This document shows, one piece after another, positions 8,113-16,700 of a stretch of 19,232 nt of DNA. The notes beneath the pieces were generated by a model. That model did not search any database and was not told where the DNA came from. It saw only the letters and a program-made list of their open reading frames with translations. Position 1 is the first letter of the stretch, and every line of letters starts with the position of its first letter. Origin of the DNA: an uncultured Collinsella sp. (GTDB taxonomy: Bacteria > Actinomycetota > Coriobacteriia > Coriobacteriales > Coriobacteriaceae); the NCBI GenBank assembly GCA_937934165.1, contig CALGZX010000089.1:1-19232 (forward strand). Direction: 5' to 3'. The translations under genes and the position numbers were made by a program.

Positions 8113-9618
8113 CTACAGCCCCAGAATATGCTCCAGGTAGCCCTTGTTGAACCAGAACGATTGCTTCGTCATCCAGCGCCCGTCGGGCAGTTCGTAAGCA
8201 TTCCTTGCGATGTCACCGATCTCTGTTCCATCGGCAAACTTGTAAGCCGCTTTTGACGTATGCGGGCGAACGTGAACAATTGGATTGTCCGCCATACCGG
8301 GCAGATTGTTAGTCACTTTGAGCTTTCCGCTCGCATCCCGATACGGATTGAGCTCAACGCCCTCACGTATTACCTTTCGCGTCTCATCCCAACAAGCTTT
8401 CGCTGGGCCTTCGATTTCGTTTTCTCCCATTGCCCAGAACAAACAACGGTCGAGACGCAGCACGCCATCGTGGTCCTCACGGAACACAACGAAGAAAAAG
8501 CGATTGGTCTCAAGGCACGCATGAAGAGGCGACGTCTCCCAGTCTTCTTCAATCAAACGCTTGAACTCAAACGGTGGGAACGACATAGCCTGTTCGATGT
8601 GCCCCCTGTTGTTAACTCGAACAGTTCGGACGGAAATGCCTGCCTTGACGAATTCCTCGGCAGCATTGTTTTTGATTCCGAGCATACGATAAACGAGCGT
8701 TGTCCACTGCGCCTTATTGCCCGTGTACTCCAGTCCATACTGTTCGGCAATTTGACGATCGGTCTCACCGTAATGGCGCTCGATAAGTCCAGTTACGTAA
8801 CTTTCGAAATCGATAGACTTGCCATCGTCCTGAACAATGCTCTCCCCGACTCGCGGAGCACCGAGGACATAAGTATGGAGCACATAGTCCATATACGAGC
8901 GCTTGAGGGAAAAGGCGCGACGCTTTGCGCGATGACGCTCAATCTCACCCGTATCGGTATTGAAGTATTCATAATACTGGTCCGCCCACATCGTGGCCTC
9001 AGTTGCGCCCTTCGTGCAAGCACCCAGATAAGTCGTCATGCCTTCTGAAAGCTCGTCCGCACGGCCATCCTGAATATAGGAAATAATCTTCTCGTAGTCG
9101 GCGCGAATGATTTTCATGTCTTCTTCGGGAAGACGCACCATGACAGCGCGCTCGATACGCTGGTCATATTTGTCGATAGAACGATCTCGGCCGTAATAAA
9201 TCAACAGAATATTGCTGAGCTTAGTCTTGAGGTGAGAATTGTCATAGTCGAGCGAAACAGGACGGTCGTAAGGGATCATGGTCAGGACAAGACGCTCACC
9301 CGCAGACTTACGGCCATTCTTGAGCACATCGAAACACGTTGCCTTGAGCTCAACGCCCGCCTCGGGAAAATCGGGACGGTCGTCGCTATTAGCCTTGTAG
9401 CCAAAGTAGCGCTCCTCGATAAGAGTACCCATACCGCCTTTGTACTTTTTGGAGCCAAAGTCCTTGGGCGCACTCTCCCCTTCCGGGGCAATACCGAGCT
9501 CGAGAATATCGCGGAACGTCATGCCGTCGAGATTGGCAGCGTAGCGCTCAATGCTTGAAGGGTCAGAAAAATCAGTATCGTCAAGCATGCGCTTGAAATC
9601 GAGGCGCTTCTTGGACAC
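8113..9618 (-). CDS. Sau3AI-type (MutH family) restriction endonuclease, predicted GATC specificity
   Basis: A type II restriction enzyme predicted to cut unmethylated GATC. The MutH/Sau3AI catalytic signature is clear near the N-terminus: GTLIEERYFGYKAN, then RPDFPEAGVELKAT, giving the D...ExK arrangement (about Asp83, Glu90, Lys92, with Glu68/69 in the upstream helix). The second half (from about residue 240) corresponds to the MutH-like DNA-binding domain of Sau3AI. The length of 501 aa is close to Sau3AI (489 aa). The start is GTG at 9618, six bases after GGAGG; the frame continues upstream but without family similarity. It is divergent from the methyltransferase gene, with 142 bases between their starts. 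It appears more AT-rich than the flanking genes, consistent with horizontal acquisition. GATC specificity is inferred from family resemblance. Confidence 0.92.
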   Translation of the reverse strand: MSKKRLDFKRMLDDTDFSDPSSIERYAANLDGMTFRDILELGIAPEGESAPKDFGSKKYKGGMGTLIEERYFGYKANSDDRPDFPEAGVELKATCFDVLKNGRKSAGERLVLTMIPYDRPVSLDYDNSHLKTKLSNILLIYYGRDRSIDKYDQRIERAVMVRLPEEDMKIIRADYEKIISYIQDGRADELSEGMTTYLGACTKGATEATMWADQYYEYFNTDTGEIERHRAKRRAFSLKRSYMDYVLHTYVLGAPRVGESIVQDDGKSIDFESYVTGLIERHYGETDRQIAEQYGLEYTGNKAQWTTLVYRMLGIKNNAAEEFVKAGISVRTVRVNNRGHIEQAMSFPPFEFKRLIEEDWETSPLHACLETNRFFFVVFREDHDGVLRLDRCLFWAMGENEIEGPAKACWDETRKVIREGVELNPYRDASGKLKVTNNLPGMADNPIVHVRPHTSKAAYKFADGTEIGDIARNAYELPDGRWMTKQSFWFNKGYLEHILGL

Positions 9619-9649
9619 GGGATACCTCCGAAACTCGCAACTAACCCCA

Positions 9650-9671
9650 TAGTAGTTCAGAGCAACTACTA
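9650..9671. repeat. Dyad in the R-M divergent control region
   Basis: TAGTAGTT (9650-9657) and AACTACTA (9664-9671) are perfect 8-bp inverted repeats with a six-base spacer. They lie 32-53 bases upstream of the endonuclease start, where its promoter or leader should be. The related sequence GCAACTA occurs at 9637-9643 and again at 9662-9668. The layout suits a homodimeric repressor operator, but no adjacent control-protein gene is present. Confidence 0.65.
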
Positions 9672-9691
9672 ACGCCCAGAAAATTGAGGTC

Positions 9692-9720
9692 TTGATCTTG
9701 TCCCCTCGATCGGCTATTGT
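9692..9720 (+). promoter_or_regulatory. Candidate promoter of the GATC methyltransferase, overlapping GATC sites
   Basis: TTGATC (9692-9697) and TATTGT (9715-9720) are separated by 17 bases, each matching four of six consensus positions. The -35 box contains one GATC (9694-9697) and the spacer a second (9708-9711). GATC is the predicted target of the R-M pair, so methylation could change promoter activity. Expected transcription start is near 9727, upstream of the GGAG site at 9753. Confidence 0.5.
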
Positions 9721-9760
9721 TGTGAGCACCATAAACGGACACAGCAGCGATTGGAGAAAC

Positions 9761-11023
9761 GTGTCTGAGATTAATATTGCCGAGCTTTTTGCGGGCGTCG
9801 GTGGATTTCGTTTAGGTCTCGAAGGCTATGCCGACCCTCGACATCCCGAGTTTTATATGAAACCAGCCGGCCCCTTCCGCACCATTTGGGCAAATCAGTG
9901 GGAACCGCCCGGAACCAAAGCGCGTCAGTTCGCGGCCCGTTGCTACATGGATCGCTTCGGCGATGATTCCGTTGTCAACGAAGACATTAATAGGGTCTTG
10001 GAACAAGCCGAAGCGGGCGAAATCGAAATTCCCAATGTCCAAATGGTCGTTGGCGGTTTCCCCTGTCAAGACTACTCTGTCGCGCGTCCGCTCAATCAGG
10101 CACACGGCATCGAAGGAAAGAAGGGTGTCCTCTGGTGGGACATCTATCACTTCCTCGAAATGAAGAAGCCCAAGTTCGGTCTCTTTGAGAACGTCGACCG
10201 CCTGCTCAAGTCGCCCGCGTCTCAACGCGGTCGCGACTTCGCCATCATCCTAAGCTGTCTTGCCGACCTCGACTACACGGTCGAATGGCGCGTGGTCAAC
10301 TCTGCCGAATACGGTTTCCCCCAGCGTCGCAAGCGTGTTTATATCTTCTGCGAAAAGGACGCTGGCAAGGTTGATCTCGTTGATCGCATGCACAACGGCG
10401 TCATGGCTAAAGCCTTCCCCGCCATCTATCCCGACGAGATGTCCGAGCTCGACGTTTTACCCGACCCCTACGAGAACTCAACTCGTTTTGGCGTCGGCCA
10501 AAAGACCTCTCAATTCAAGAATGCTGGCGTCATGCAGGGCTGTCATGTTCTGACCTGCGACTTTGCCGAAGACTATCACGGTAAGCGCCACGTGCTTGGC
10601 GACGTGCTTGTCGACGAAGCTGATGTCCCGGAGCAGTTCTACATCTCCGACGAAAAGCTTCCCGACTGGCGCTACCTTAAGGGCAGCAAGCGCGAAGAGC
10701 GCACTAACAAAAAGACAGGCTTTACGTACACGTATTCCGAGGGAGCCATGAGCTTCCCGGATGCCACCGACAAGCCGAGCCGCACCATCCTCACAGGAGA
10801 AGGCGGCACGGGAGCGAGCCGCTTCAAGCACGTCATCGAATGTCCCGATGGCCGTTTCCGCCGTCTTGTTCCCGACGAGCTCGATCAGCTTCAGGGATTC
10901 CCGAAAGGTTGGACCGATACGGGCATGACCGACGGCCATCGGGCCTTCTGCATGGGCAACGCACTCGTCACCGGCGTGCCCCATCGCATTGGCGAAGCTA
11001 TGGTCGAAGTGTACGGCCTCTAA
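9761..11023 (+). CDS. DNA (cytosine-5-)-methyltransferase, partner of the Sau3AI-type endonuclease
   Basis: Methylates cytosine at C5, predicted within GATC, to protect the host from the divergent endonuclease. The motifs appear in order: motif I ELFAGVGGF (8-16), motif IV GGFPCQDYS with catalytic Cys102, motif VI FENVDRLL, motif VIII QRRKRVYIF, and motifs IX/X near the end (RRLVPDELDQLQGFP and GNALVTGVP). The target-recognition region lies between motif VIII and motif IX. At 420 aa it is close to M.Sau3AI. The start is GTG at 9761 (VSEINIAELFAG) with GGAG four bases upstream; upstream codons in frame have no family similarity. There is no N-terminal HTH extension of the kind found in self-repressing methyltransferases such as M.EcoRII or M.SsoII. 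A terminator follows. Confidence 0.95.
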   Translation: MSEINIAELFAGVGGFRLGLEGYADPRHPEFYMKPAGPFRTIWANQWEPPGTKARQFAARCYMDRFGDDSVVNEDINRVLEQAEAGEIEIPNVQMVVGGFPCQDYSVARPLNQAHGIEGKKGVLWWDIYHFLEMKKPKFGLFENVDRLLKSPASQRGRDFAIILSCLADLDYTVEWRVVNSAEYGFPQRRKRVYIFCEKDAGKVDLVDRMHNGVMAKAFPAIYPDEMSELDVLPDPYENSTRFGVGQKTSQFKNAGVMQGCHVLTCDFAEDYHGKRHVLGDVLVDEADVPEQFYISDEKLPDWRYLKGSKREERTNKKTGFTYTYSEGAMSFPDATDKPSRTILTGEGGTGASRFKHVIECPDGRFRRLVPDELDQLQGFPKGWTDTGMTDGHRAFCMGNALVTGVPHRIGEAMVEVYGL

Positions 11024-11034
11024 GGCAAGCAATC

Positions 11035-11068
11035 CGGAGCCGGCAGTTCACGCTGTCGGCTCCGTTTT
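11035..11068 (+). terminator. Terminator after the methyltransferase gene
   Basis: Arms 11035-11046 and 11053-11064 form a 12-bp stem with one G/U around TTCACG, followed by TTTT. It begins 12 bases after the stop codon. Confidence 0.88.
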
Positions 11069-11084
11069 CCACCCCACTCACCTG

Positions 11085-11090
11085 TATACT
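11085..11090 (+). promoter_or_regulatory. Possible -10 element for the 163-aa gene
   Basis: TATACT lies about 58 bases before the GTG start, just after the methyltransferase terminator. No convincing -35 box is found at 16-18 bases upstream. In the predicted leader, ATCCGG (11108-11113) and CCGGAT (11124-11129) can pair shortly before the ribosome binding site. Confidence 0.35.
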
Positions 11091-11147
11091 GATGTAGCAC
11101 GTGTTTCATCCGGGCTTGTTGGGCCGGATTGTTCATGGGAGGTTCTT

Positions 11148-11639
11148 GTGGCTGTTTCGAATCCGCCTAAGGGAAGCGTTTCTTCTTCGTCCATCAAGCC
11201 GGTTACGCGCAAGGCCGTGCGTTGCCAGCGCGAGGTCGCTTGGCTTGTCACGCAGGCAGCGGGCAGGCTTGTGGCGACCACTCAGGACGTCAATGCGCCT
11301 ACGCCGAGCTTTGTGCTGGCAGTGGCGCTGGATCGAGTACGCCAGCTGGAACTCGCCGCACAAGAAGACGGCAACCATCTTGGCTACCAGGACGCTATGG
11401 CGCCCGACCTGCAAACGTTCTGCCACATGGCCAAGTTGCCCGCCGCGCCCAATGCGCTTTCGGACGCAGGCTACATGTTTACGCTTTCGGGCGCGGACCT
11501 TATCCGCGACATCTATGCATACTGCAGCGAGCTCGCCGAGCGCCACGTCTTTGGCACGGCCGAAGTCAAACCGGGAAATGTCATCAAGCTGATTCTTAGG
11601 CTGTTCTTGATAGACGGGTTCGGGGCCATGCCGGCGTAA
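11148..11639 (+). CDS. Hypothetical protein, 163 aa
   Basis: I do not recognise a family. The start is GTG at 11148, five bases after GGGAGG; this is the only well-placed ribosome binding site, and no in-frame ATG is as good. After a short Ser/Lys-rich start (SSSSIKPVTRK) the protein looks mostly helical (REVAWLVTQAAGRLV, VLAVALDRVRQLELAAQED, LIRDIYAYCSELAE) and ends with a hydrophobic stretch (GNVIKLILRLFLIDGFG). No signal peptide, transmembrane helix or enzyme motif is evident. Codon use matches the flanking chromosome. It sits between the R-M system, from which a terminator separates it, and the convergent AlbA_2 regulator. A chromosomal lineage-specific protein is as likely as an accessory one. 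Confidence 0.75.
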   Translation: MAVSNPPKGSVSSSSIKPVTRKAVRCQREVAWLVTQAAGRLVATTQDVNAPTPSFVLAVALDRVRQLELAAQEDGNHLGYQDAMAPDLQTFCHMAKLPAAPNALSDAGYMFTLSGADLIRDIYAYCSELAERHVFGTAEVKPGNVIKLILRLFLIDGFGAMPA

Positions 11640-11739
11640 GCCGAGTCTTTAGCATCACCGTCGGCTGGGCAACAACCGCTTTACCTTAATGGACGCCAAT
11701 CGAGGGTCGATTATTGGGTCGCCTCGTCCACTAACGCAT

Positions 11740-13206
11740 CTATCCCACGCGCTCCGACAGTCGATACTTGCGGTTGCGGCTCGTCGCCGGCGCCGTGGGC
11801 TCAAGCTCGCCTTGAGCAATGAGCGCGTTGACGCGCGACCTAACCTGGGAAATTGTAAGCCCCGTGCGTTCTGCCAGCTCACGCGTCCCCAGCTCGCCGT
11901 AGTGTTTGAGTGCCGTCACAATTAAGCCCCCGCCATGATCGACCGGCTCGATCTTTGAACGGTAAAGTACGACCTTGAACCGATCGAATCCCAGGCAGAA
12001 CAGGGGCTCGGCCAGACCATGCGCGCGCATGGCATCGATCATCATCGGGATGCCCGAGCCATTGCCCTCAGCCGGCGAACCTGCGCCATCCGGCAGCGGA
12101 ACAATCGACATGAGCTTCACAAGCGTCGCGTTACGGCATCGGGAGCTGCCGTCAAACAAGTTCTCGCGAGTCTTTCCCCCGTAAAGGCCGCCAGGATTCG
12201 TCACCTCGACACGATCGTCAAAGACGTCGACGGCAATCGATTGTCCACAGAACCGATCCCCGTATTCTCGATGGATTACGGCGTTGGCGATTGCCTCGCG
12301 CAGAACCTCCTCGGGAATCTCAAGCGAGTCGACACGCGAGACGCCTTGGACGGTCGAGGTTCGCCGCAAATTCTTGGCGACGGCTGCGACGGCATCCGAG
12401 ATCATCTCGCCCAACGTTCCCTCACAGATTGTGCGGTCCATGAATCTCAGCGACCCCGCCATGCCCTTCTGAGTTCCCGCATGGACAGCCACGTCAATGA
12501 AGAGCTTGGGATAGAACTGCTGAGGGTAGGTGCCCACAACTAGGAGTCCAGCCTTGGTGACATTGCCCTGGGAATCAAGGATATTTAGGCGCTCCAGCTT
12601 CGTTTGTTTGTCCGGCGCGCCGCGCATTGCCCGGGGCGTCAACGAGAAAGCCCGATCTATCGTACGGTCGACCAGCGTCTCGTCGAGATCGTCCGCGCCC
12701 GCACCCGCCACCGCGTCGCGATCGCTCGGAGTCGCTCGACCGTATGACGCCAATGCGAGCACCTCGGTCGATGAAAGCGGCACATCTTTGTCATCGATGC
12801 GCTTGTAGCTGCCGCCCTGGGCGCCCCGCTCTATGACATAGCAGGGCTTGCTCGACGGATCGAGCTCCTCAATCGTAATGACGAGAACGATGACGCCCTG
12901 AAGCTCCACTCGCTCGATCGTGTATTTGGGCGGATTGGCCAGCTTTCCTCGACCGCCCGCATCACCCATGCCTGACACAAATTGGTTGAGCACTTTCTCG
13001 GTCTCGAAGTTCTCAACCGGGACAAAACCTGCGCGCTCACTCACTCCGAGCACGATGGTTCCGCCGGCAGTGTTCGCGAATGCGCTCACCGTTTCCCACA
13101 CGTCGCGGGAAAGCGTCGTGGCGCTCTCCTTCACTTCGACGTTAAGATCATCCGAGCCCATACGCCTTAAAGACTCAAGCAGACCGGTCAGCTCGTTTTC
13201 GTTCAT
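11740..13206 (-). CDS. AlbA_2 (Schlafen-like) / ATPase / winged-helix transcriptional regulator
   Basis: A three-part architecture is visible over 488 aa. An N-terminal AlbA_2 putative DNA/RNA-binding domain occupies residues ~20-150, with the typical NVEVKESATTLSRDVWETV and AFANTAGGTIVLGV. A HATPase_c_4-like domain follows, with the N-box EVLREAIANAVIHREY (~301-316), NPGGL (337-341) and GNGSGIP (381-387). A C-terminal winged helix at ~425-475 contains TRELAERTGLTISQVRSRV. Such proteins are often annotated as RecG-like or ATP-dependent transcriptional regulators and often sit in accessory regions. The start is ATG at 13206 with AAGGA at a good distance; a GTG two codons upstream is too close to that site. 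A strong promoter and a repeat array lie upstream, suggesting autoregulation. The specific target is unknown. Confidence 0.88.
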   Translation of the reverse strand: MNENELTGLLESLRRMGSDDLNVEVKESATTLSRDVWETVSAFANTAGGTIVLGVSERAGFVPVENFETEKVLNQFVSGMGDAGGRGKLANPPKYTIERVELQGVIVLVITIEELDPSSKPCYVIERGAQGGSYKRIDDKDVPLSSTEVLALASYGRATPSDRDAVAGAGADDLDETLVDRTIDRAFSLTPRAMRGAPDKQTKLERLNILDSQGNVTKAGLLVVGTYPQQFYPKLFIDVAVHAGTQKGMAGSLRFMDRTICEGTLGEMISDAVAAVAKNLRRTSTVQGVSRVDSLEIPEEVLREAIANAVIHREYGDRFCGQSIAVDVFDDRVEVTNPGGLYGGKTRENLFDGSSRCRNATLVKLMSIVPLPDGAGSPAEGNGSGIPMMIDAMRAHGLAEPLFCLGFDRFKVVLYRSKIEPVDHGGGLIVTALKHYGELGTRELAERTGLTISQVRSRVNALIAQGELEPTAPATSRNRKYRLSERVG

Positions 13207-13268
13207 CTGCACGTCCTTTCGCTCGGTCCCGCGGAGAATGCCGCGGATAGATTTCCCTCGTCTCTCAG

Positions 13269-13320
13269 TTATCTCTCGTAATTATCTCTCATTTATCTCT
13301 CATTTATCTCTCTATCTCTC
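13269..13320 (-). repeat. TTATCTCTC repeat cluster 1 in the regulator's leader
   Basis: TTATCTCTC occurs at 13269-13277, 13282-13290, 13293-13301 and 13304-13312, with CTATCTCTC at 13312-13320. Spacings are 13, 11, 11 and 8 bases. On the regulator's strand the unit reads GAGAGATAA. Inverted partial copies (GAGATAA 13327-13333, GAGATAG 13334-13340) follow and could fold back on the array. The cluster lies between the predicted transcription start and the AlbA_2 start codon. Confidence 0.9.
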
Positions 13321-13370
13321 GGCTTAGAGATAAGAGATAGATAGAGATGGAATGTCTACCATTTGCTTCA

Positions 13371-13398
13371 TTTATACATATTTTTGCTGGTAGAACAA
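13371..13398 (-). promoter_or_regulatory. Promoter of the AlbA_2 regulator gene
   Basis: Read leftward: TTGTTC (complement of 13393-13398), a 16-base spacer, then TATAAA (complement of 13371-13376). The start would be near 13364, leaving a leader of about 158 bases that contains repeat cluster 1. Confidence 0.65.
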
Positions 13399-13400
13399 TC

Positions 13401-13417
13401 GGTATTGAGACAATACC
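13401..13417. repeat. Perfect palindrome next to the -35 box
   Basis: GGTATTG (13401-13407) and CAATACC (13411-13417) are perfect 7-bp inverted repeats separated by AGA. The palindrome lies two bases upstream of the regulator's -35 box, a position suited to an activator or repressor operator. Confidence 0.75.
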
Positions 13418-13444
13418 ATGATTACCTGTCTCTTTGCTGCTCAG

Positions 13445-13514
13445 TTATCTCTCATATTTTTCTCTCATCTTCCTGTCATCTCTCATATTAGAGACGAATG
13501 AGAGACGAGAGATA
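13445..13514. repeat. ATCTCTC repeat cluster 2, upstream of the regulator's promoter
   Basis: TTATCTCTC recurs at 13445-13453. It is preceded by the same TCAG as the first copy of cluster 1, so 13265-13277 and 13441-13453 are identical over 13 bases. A second ATCTCTC lies at 13478-13484, and an inverted GAGAGATA at 13507-13514. With cluster 1, repeats flank the promoter on both sides. Confidence 0.75.
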
Positions 13515-13660
13515 CGCGAGTGATGGACGAGCGAGGATTTTCGGACGGTCGGATATCGAGAGTGTCCAATTTTCCACGCTCGTGCGGCGGGCACGCGGGA
13601 CCTATGCCCAATCCGCTGGCATCGTCGTCAGTTCGCCGCAGAGTCGCGGCCCCATATGGG

Positions 13661-13666
13661 TATACT
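13661..13666 (+). promoter_or_regulatory. Possible -10 element for the M16C peptidase gene
   Basis: TATACT lies 52 bases before the ATG and matches five of six positions of the consensus. No clear -35 box is seen at the right distance. The same hexamer precedes the 163-aa gene. Confidence 0.4.
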
Positions 13667-13718
13667 CTCGAGGATTCGACTCGATTCGCCCCCGCTGGGG
13701 CGTCAAAGGAGACTGCAT

Positions 13719-16700
13719 ATGCCCACCACCTCAACCGACCCGCGCGCCGCAGCCGCTACACTGCTGGTGCCCGGCACTACCTACCACGGCTTTGCCGTCG
13801 AGCGCCGCGAGACCGTGCCCGAGCTCGACTCGGACGCTTACGTGCTGCGACACACTGCCTCGGGCGCTCGCCTGCTGTACCTGGCATGCGACGACGAAAA
13901 CAAGGCCTTTGCCATTGGCTTTAAGACGCCGCCGGCCGATTCCACCGGCGTGTTCCATATTCTTGAGCACTCGGTGCTGTGCGGATCGGCTAAGTTCCCC
14001 GTCAAGGAGCCGTTTGTCGATCTGATCAAGAGCTCCATGCAGACGTTTCTCAACGCCATGACCTACCCCGACAAGACCATCTACCCCGTTGCCACCACCA
14101 ACGAGCAGGACCTATACAACCTGATGGACGTGTACCTGGACGCGGTGTTCAACCCAGCCATCTATACCAAACCCACCATTTTTGAGCAGGAGGGCTGGCA
14201 CTACGAGCTGGACCTGCCGGAGGGCGCCGAGGGCGAGGGCGAAGGCAGCTCCGCGAGCCTGCGCGAGGGCACGCTGCGCTATAACGGCGTGGTGTTCAAC
14301 GAGATGAAGGGTGCGCTGTCCGACCCCATGAGCGTGCTGGACGATGCCGTCAACGCCGCGCTCTATCCCGACACCGCCTATGCGCACGAGAGCGGTGGTG
14401 ACCCGCGCGCGATTCCCGCGCTCACCTACGAGCAGTTCCTGGACACGCACGCGCGCCACTACAATCCTTCCAACTCCTACATCACGCTCTACGGCGACCT
14501 GGATGTGGACCGCGCGCTGGCGTTTTTGGACGAGCGCTATCTGTCGCAGCCGAGCGCTGCGAGCCGCCGCATGGACGCCGCCGTTGCCGCCGGCGAGGAC
14601 CCGTCCGCGCTGGCACCCAATCCACTGGGCGTGCAGGCACCCGTGACCTGCGAGTACAAGCGCATCGAAATGGCCACCACGCCCGAGAACGCCCTGGTGG
14701 GCCTGGGCCTTGTTCTGGGCAGCGCACTCGACCGCAAGCGTACGATCGCAGCGGATATCCTGTTTGAGGCACTGCTGGGCTCCAACGAAGCGCCGGTTAA
14801 GAAGGCCATTCTGGCGGCAGGTCTGGGCGGCAACGTGGTGAGCTACACCGCGGCCGAGTGCCTGCAGCCCTACGAGCTCATCATGTTGCAAAACGCGCAG
14901 CCCGGCGTGGCGCGCGAGCTGCGCCGCGTGTTCCAGGACGCCTGCCGCGACCTGTGCGAGCACGGCGTTCCGCGCGAGCGCCTGGAGGCTATCATCAGCA
15001 GCAACGAGTACGACCTGCGCCAGCGCGACTACGGCATCGCCGACGGCGTGGCCATTGCGTGCGACGCGCTGAGCACCTGGCTCTACGATGACGACGCCGC
15101 GACGCTGGCGCTCAAGTACGGTCCGGTGTACGAGGAGCTGCGCGGCGAGCTGGACGGCTCCTACTTTGAGGACCTGCTGCGCGAGTTGGTGCTGGAAAAC
15201 GACCACATGGCACTGGTCGAGCTGGTGCCGGTGGACGCCGCCGAGGGCGCGGAGGGTGCCGAGGCCGTCGAGCTGGCAGCCAAGCGCGATGCCATGACCG
15301 ATGCCGAGCTGGCCGACGTGGTCGAGCGCGCGGCCGCGCTGCGTGCCGCGCAGGAGGCGGAAGACACGCCCGAGGCCAAGGCCACGCTGCCGCGCCTGCG
15401 CGTGTCCGACATTGGCGAGGCGCGCCCCGAGCCGCCGCTGGTCGTAGACACGACCACGCCCATCCCCTGCCTGCGCCACGGAATCCCCACCAACCGCCTG
15501 GCCTACGCCATGCAGTATTTCGACCTGAGCTGCGTCGCGTTTGAGGACCTGCCCTATGTGACACTGCTCTGCCGCCTGCTTAAGCAACTGCCCACGCGCG
15601 AGCACTCGGCCGAGGAACTCGACAACTTGCTCGCTGGCAAGCTCGGCTTTTTGAGCTTTACGACCGAAGTCATGACGCAGCCCGACGTGGACGGCGTGCG
15701 CCCCTACCTGCTGGTGAGCGCCGGCGCCCTGTCCGAGAAGATCGATGCGCTGGCGAGTCTGCCGCGCGAGGTATGGTCGAGCACGCTTTTGGCAAACGCC
15801 GACGCCGACCGCGTGCGCGACGTGCTCACGCAGATTCGCATTGGGCTTGAGCAAGGCTTTATCAACAACGGCCACTCGGCGGCGCTCGGTCGCGCGATAA
15901 GCTACAGCTCGCCTTCGGCCGTGGTGCGTGAGCAGCTCTCGGGCGTGGACTTCTACCTGTTCCTGCGCGATTTGCTCGAGCACTTTGACGAGCGCGTGGA
16001 CGGGCTGCGTACCAAGCTTGCCGAGCTGGCAGGCCGCATCTTTGTGGCCGACGGCTGCATGGCGAGCTTTACCGGCAGCGACGAGGACTTTGACGCGTAC
16101 TGGGATGCCGCGGGCGACCTGGGGCTGGGTGCGGGCGATGGTGCCGACCGCGGCGCGCTCGCGGTGCCGACGCCGTGCGACCGCCACGAGGCTTTCGTGA
16201 TCCCCAGCGACATCTGCTTTGCCGCGCGTGCGTGCGATCCGCGTCGCCTGGGCATTGACGTGACAGGCGCTTGGGCCGTGGCTGCCAACGCGCTCTCCTA
16301 CGATTACCTGTGGAACGAGATTCGCGTGAAGGGCGGTGCGTACGGCTGCGGATTCCGCGCAGCCGGCGAGCGCCAGACGGCGTTCTACACCTACCGCGAC
16401 CCGGCAATCGACCCCTCGATTGAGCGCGTGGAACGCGCGGGCGAATGGCTCGGCAGCTTTGAGCCCGACGAGGCCGCCTTTGAGGGCTTTATCGTGAGCT
16501 GCGTGAGCGGCATGGACGCGCCGGTGAAGCCGTACGCGCTCACCAAGCGCCGCAACACGACCTACCTGGCTGGGCTCGATCCGCACGCACGCGAGGAGCG
16601 CCGCGCCCAGATGCTCGCTGCCACGCCCGGTGAGCTGCGCACGCTCGGCGCCGACGTCACGCGCATCGCGGCCGAATCGCCGACCTGTGTCTTTGGCGGC

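Larger units (their letters stand above)
13213..13718. other. 506-base divergent control region with repeats and a palindrome
   Basis: No gene is supported here. It holds the leftward promoter of the AlbA_2 regulator, two clusters of an ATCTCTC repeat, the palindrome at 13401-13417 and a -10-like element for the rightward M16C gene. Bases 13262-13520 are clearly more AT-rich than both neighbours. Two short rightward frames that begin near 13,500 run into the peptidase gene in another frame and are not considered real. Confidence 0.75.

Noticed and set aside
9619..11147. A control (C) protein gene of the R-M system
   Set aside because: No small HTH frame with a ribosome binding site exists between or beside the two genes, and the 163-aa protein downstream has no recognisable HTH.
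11688..11731. Hairpin between the 163-aa gene and the AlbA_2 gene as a bidirectional terminator
   Set aside because: CCAATCGA and TCGATTATTGG pair only with a three-base bulge, and there is no T-tract on either strand.
13265..13514. CRISPR-like array formed by the TTATCTCTC repeats
   Set aside because: Repeats are only 7-13 bases, spacers are 0-4 bases within the cluster and no cas gene is nearby. They look like binding sites or low-complexity expansion.
13498..14025. Small rightward genes overlapping the start of the M16C peptidase
   Set aside because: Both frames lack a ribosome binding site and a recognisable domain, and they overlap the well-supported peptidase in other frames.
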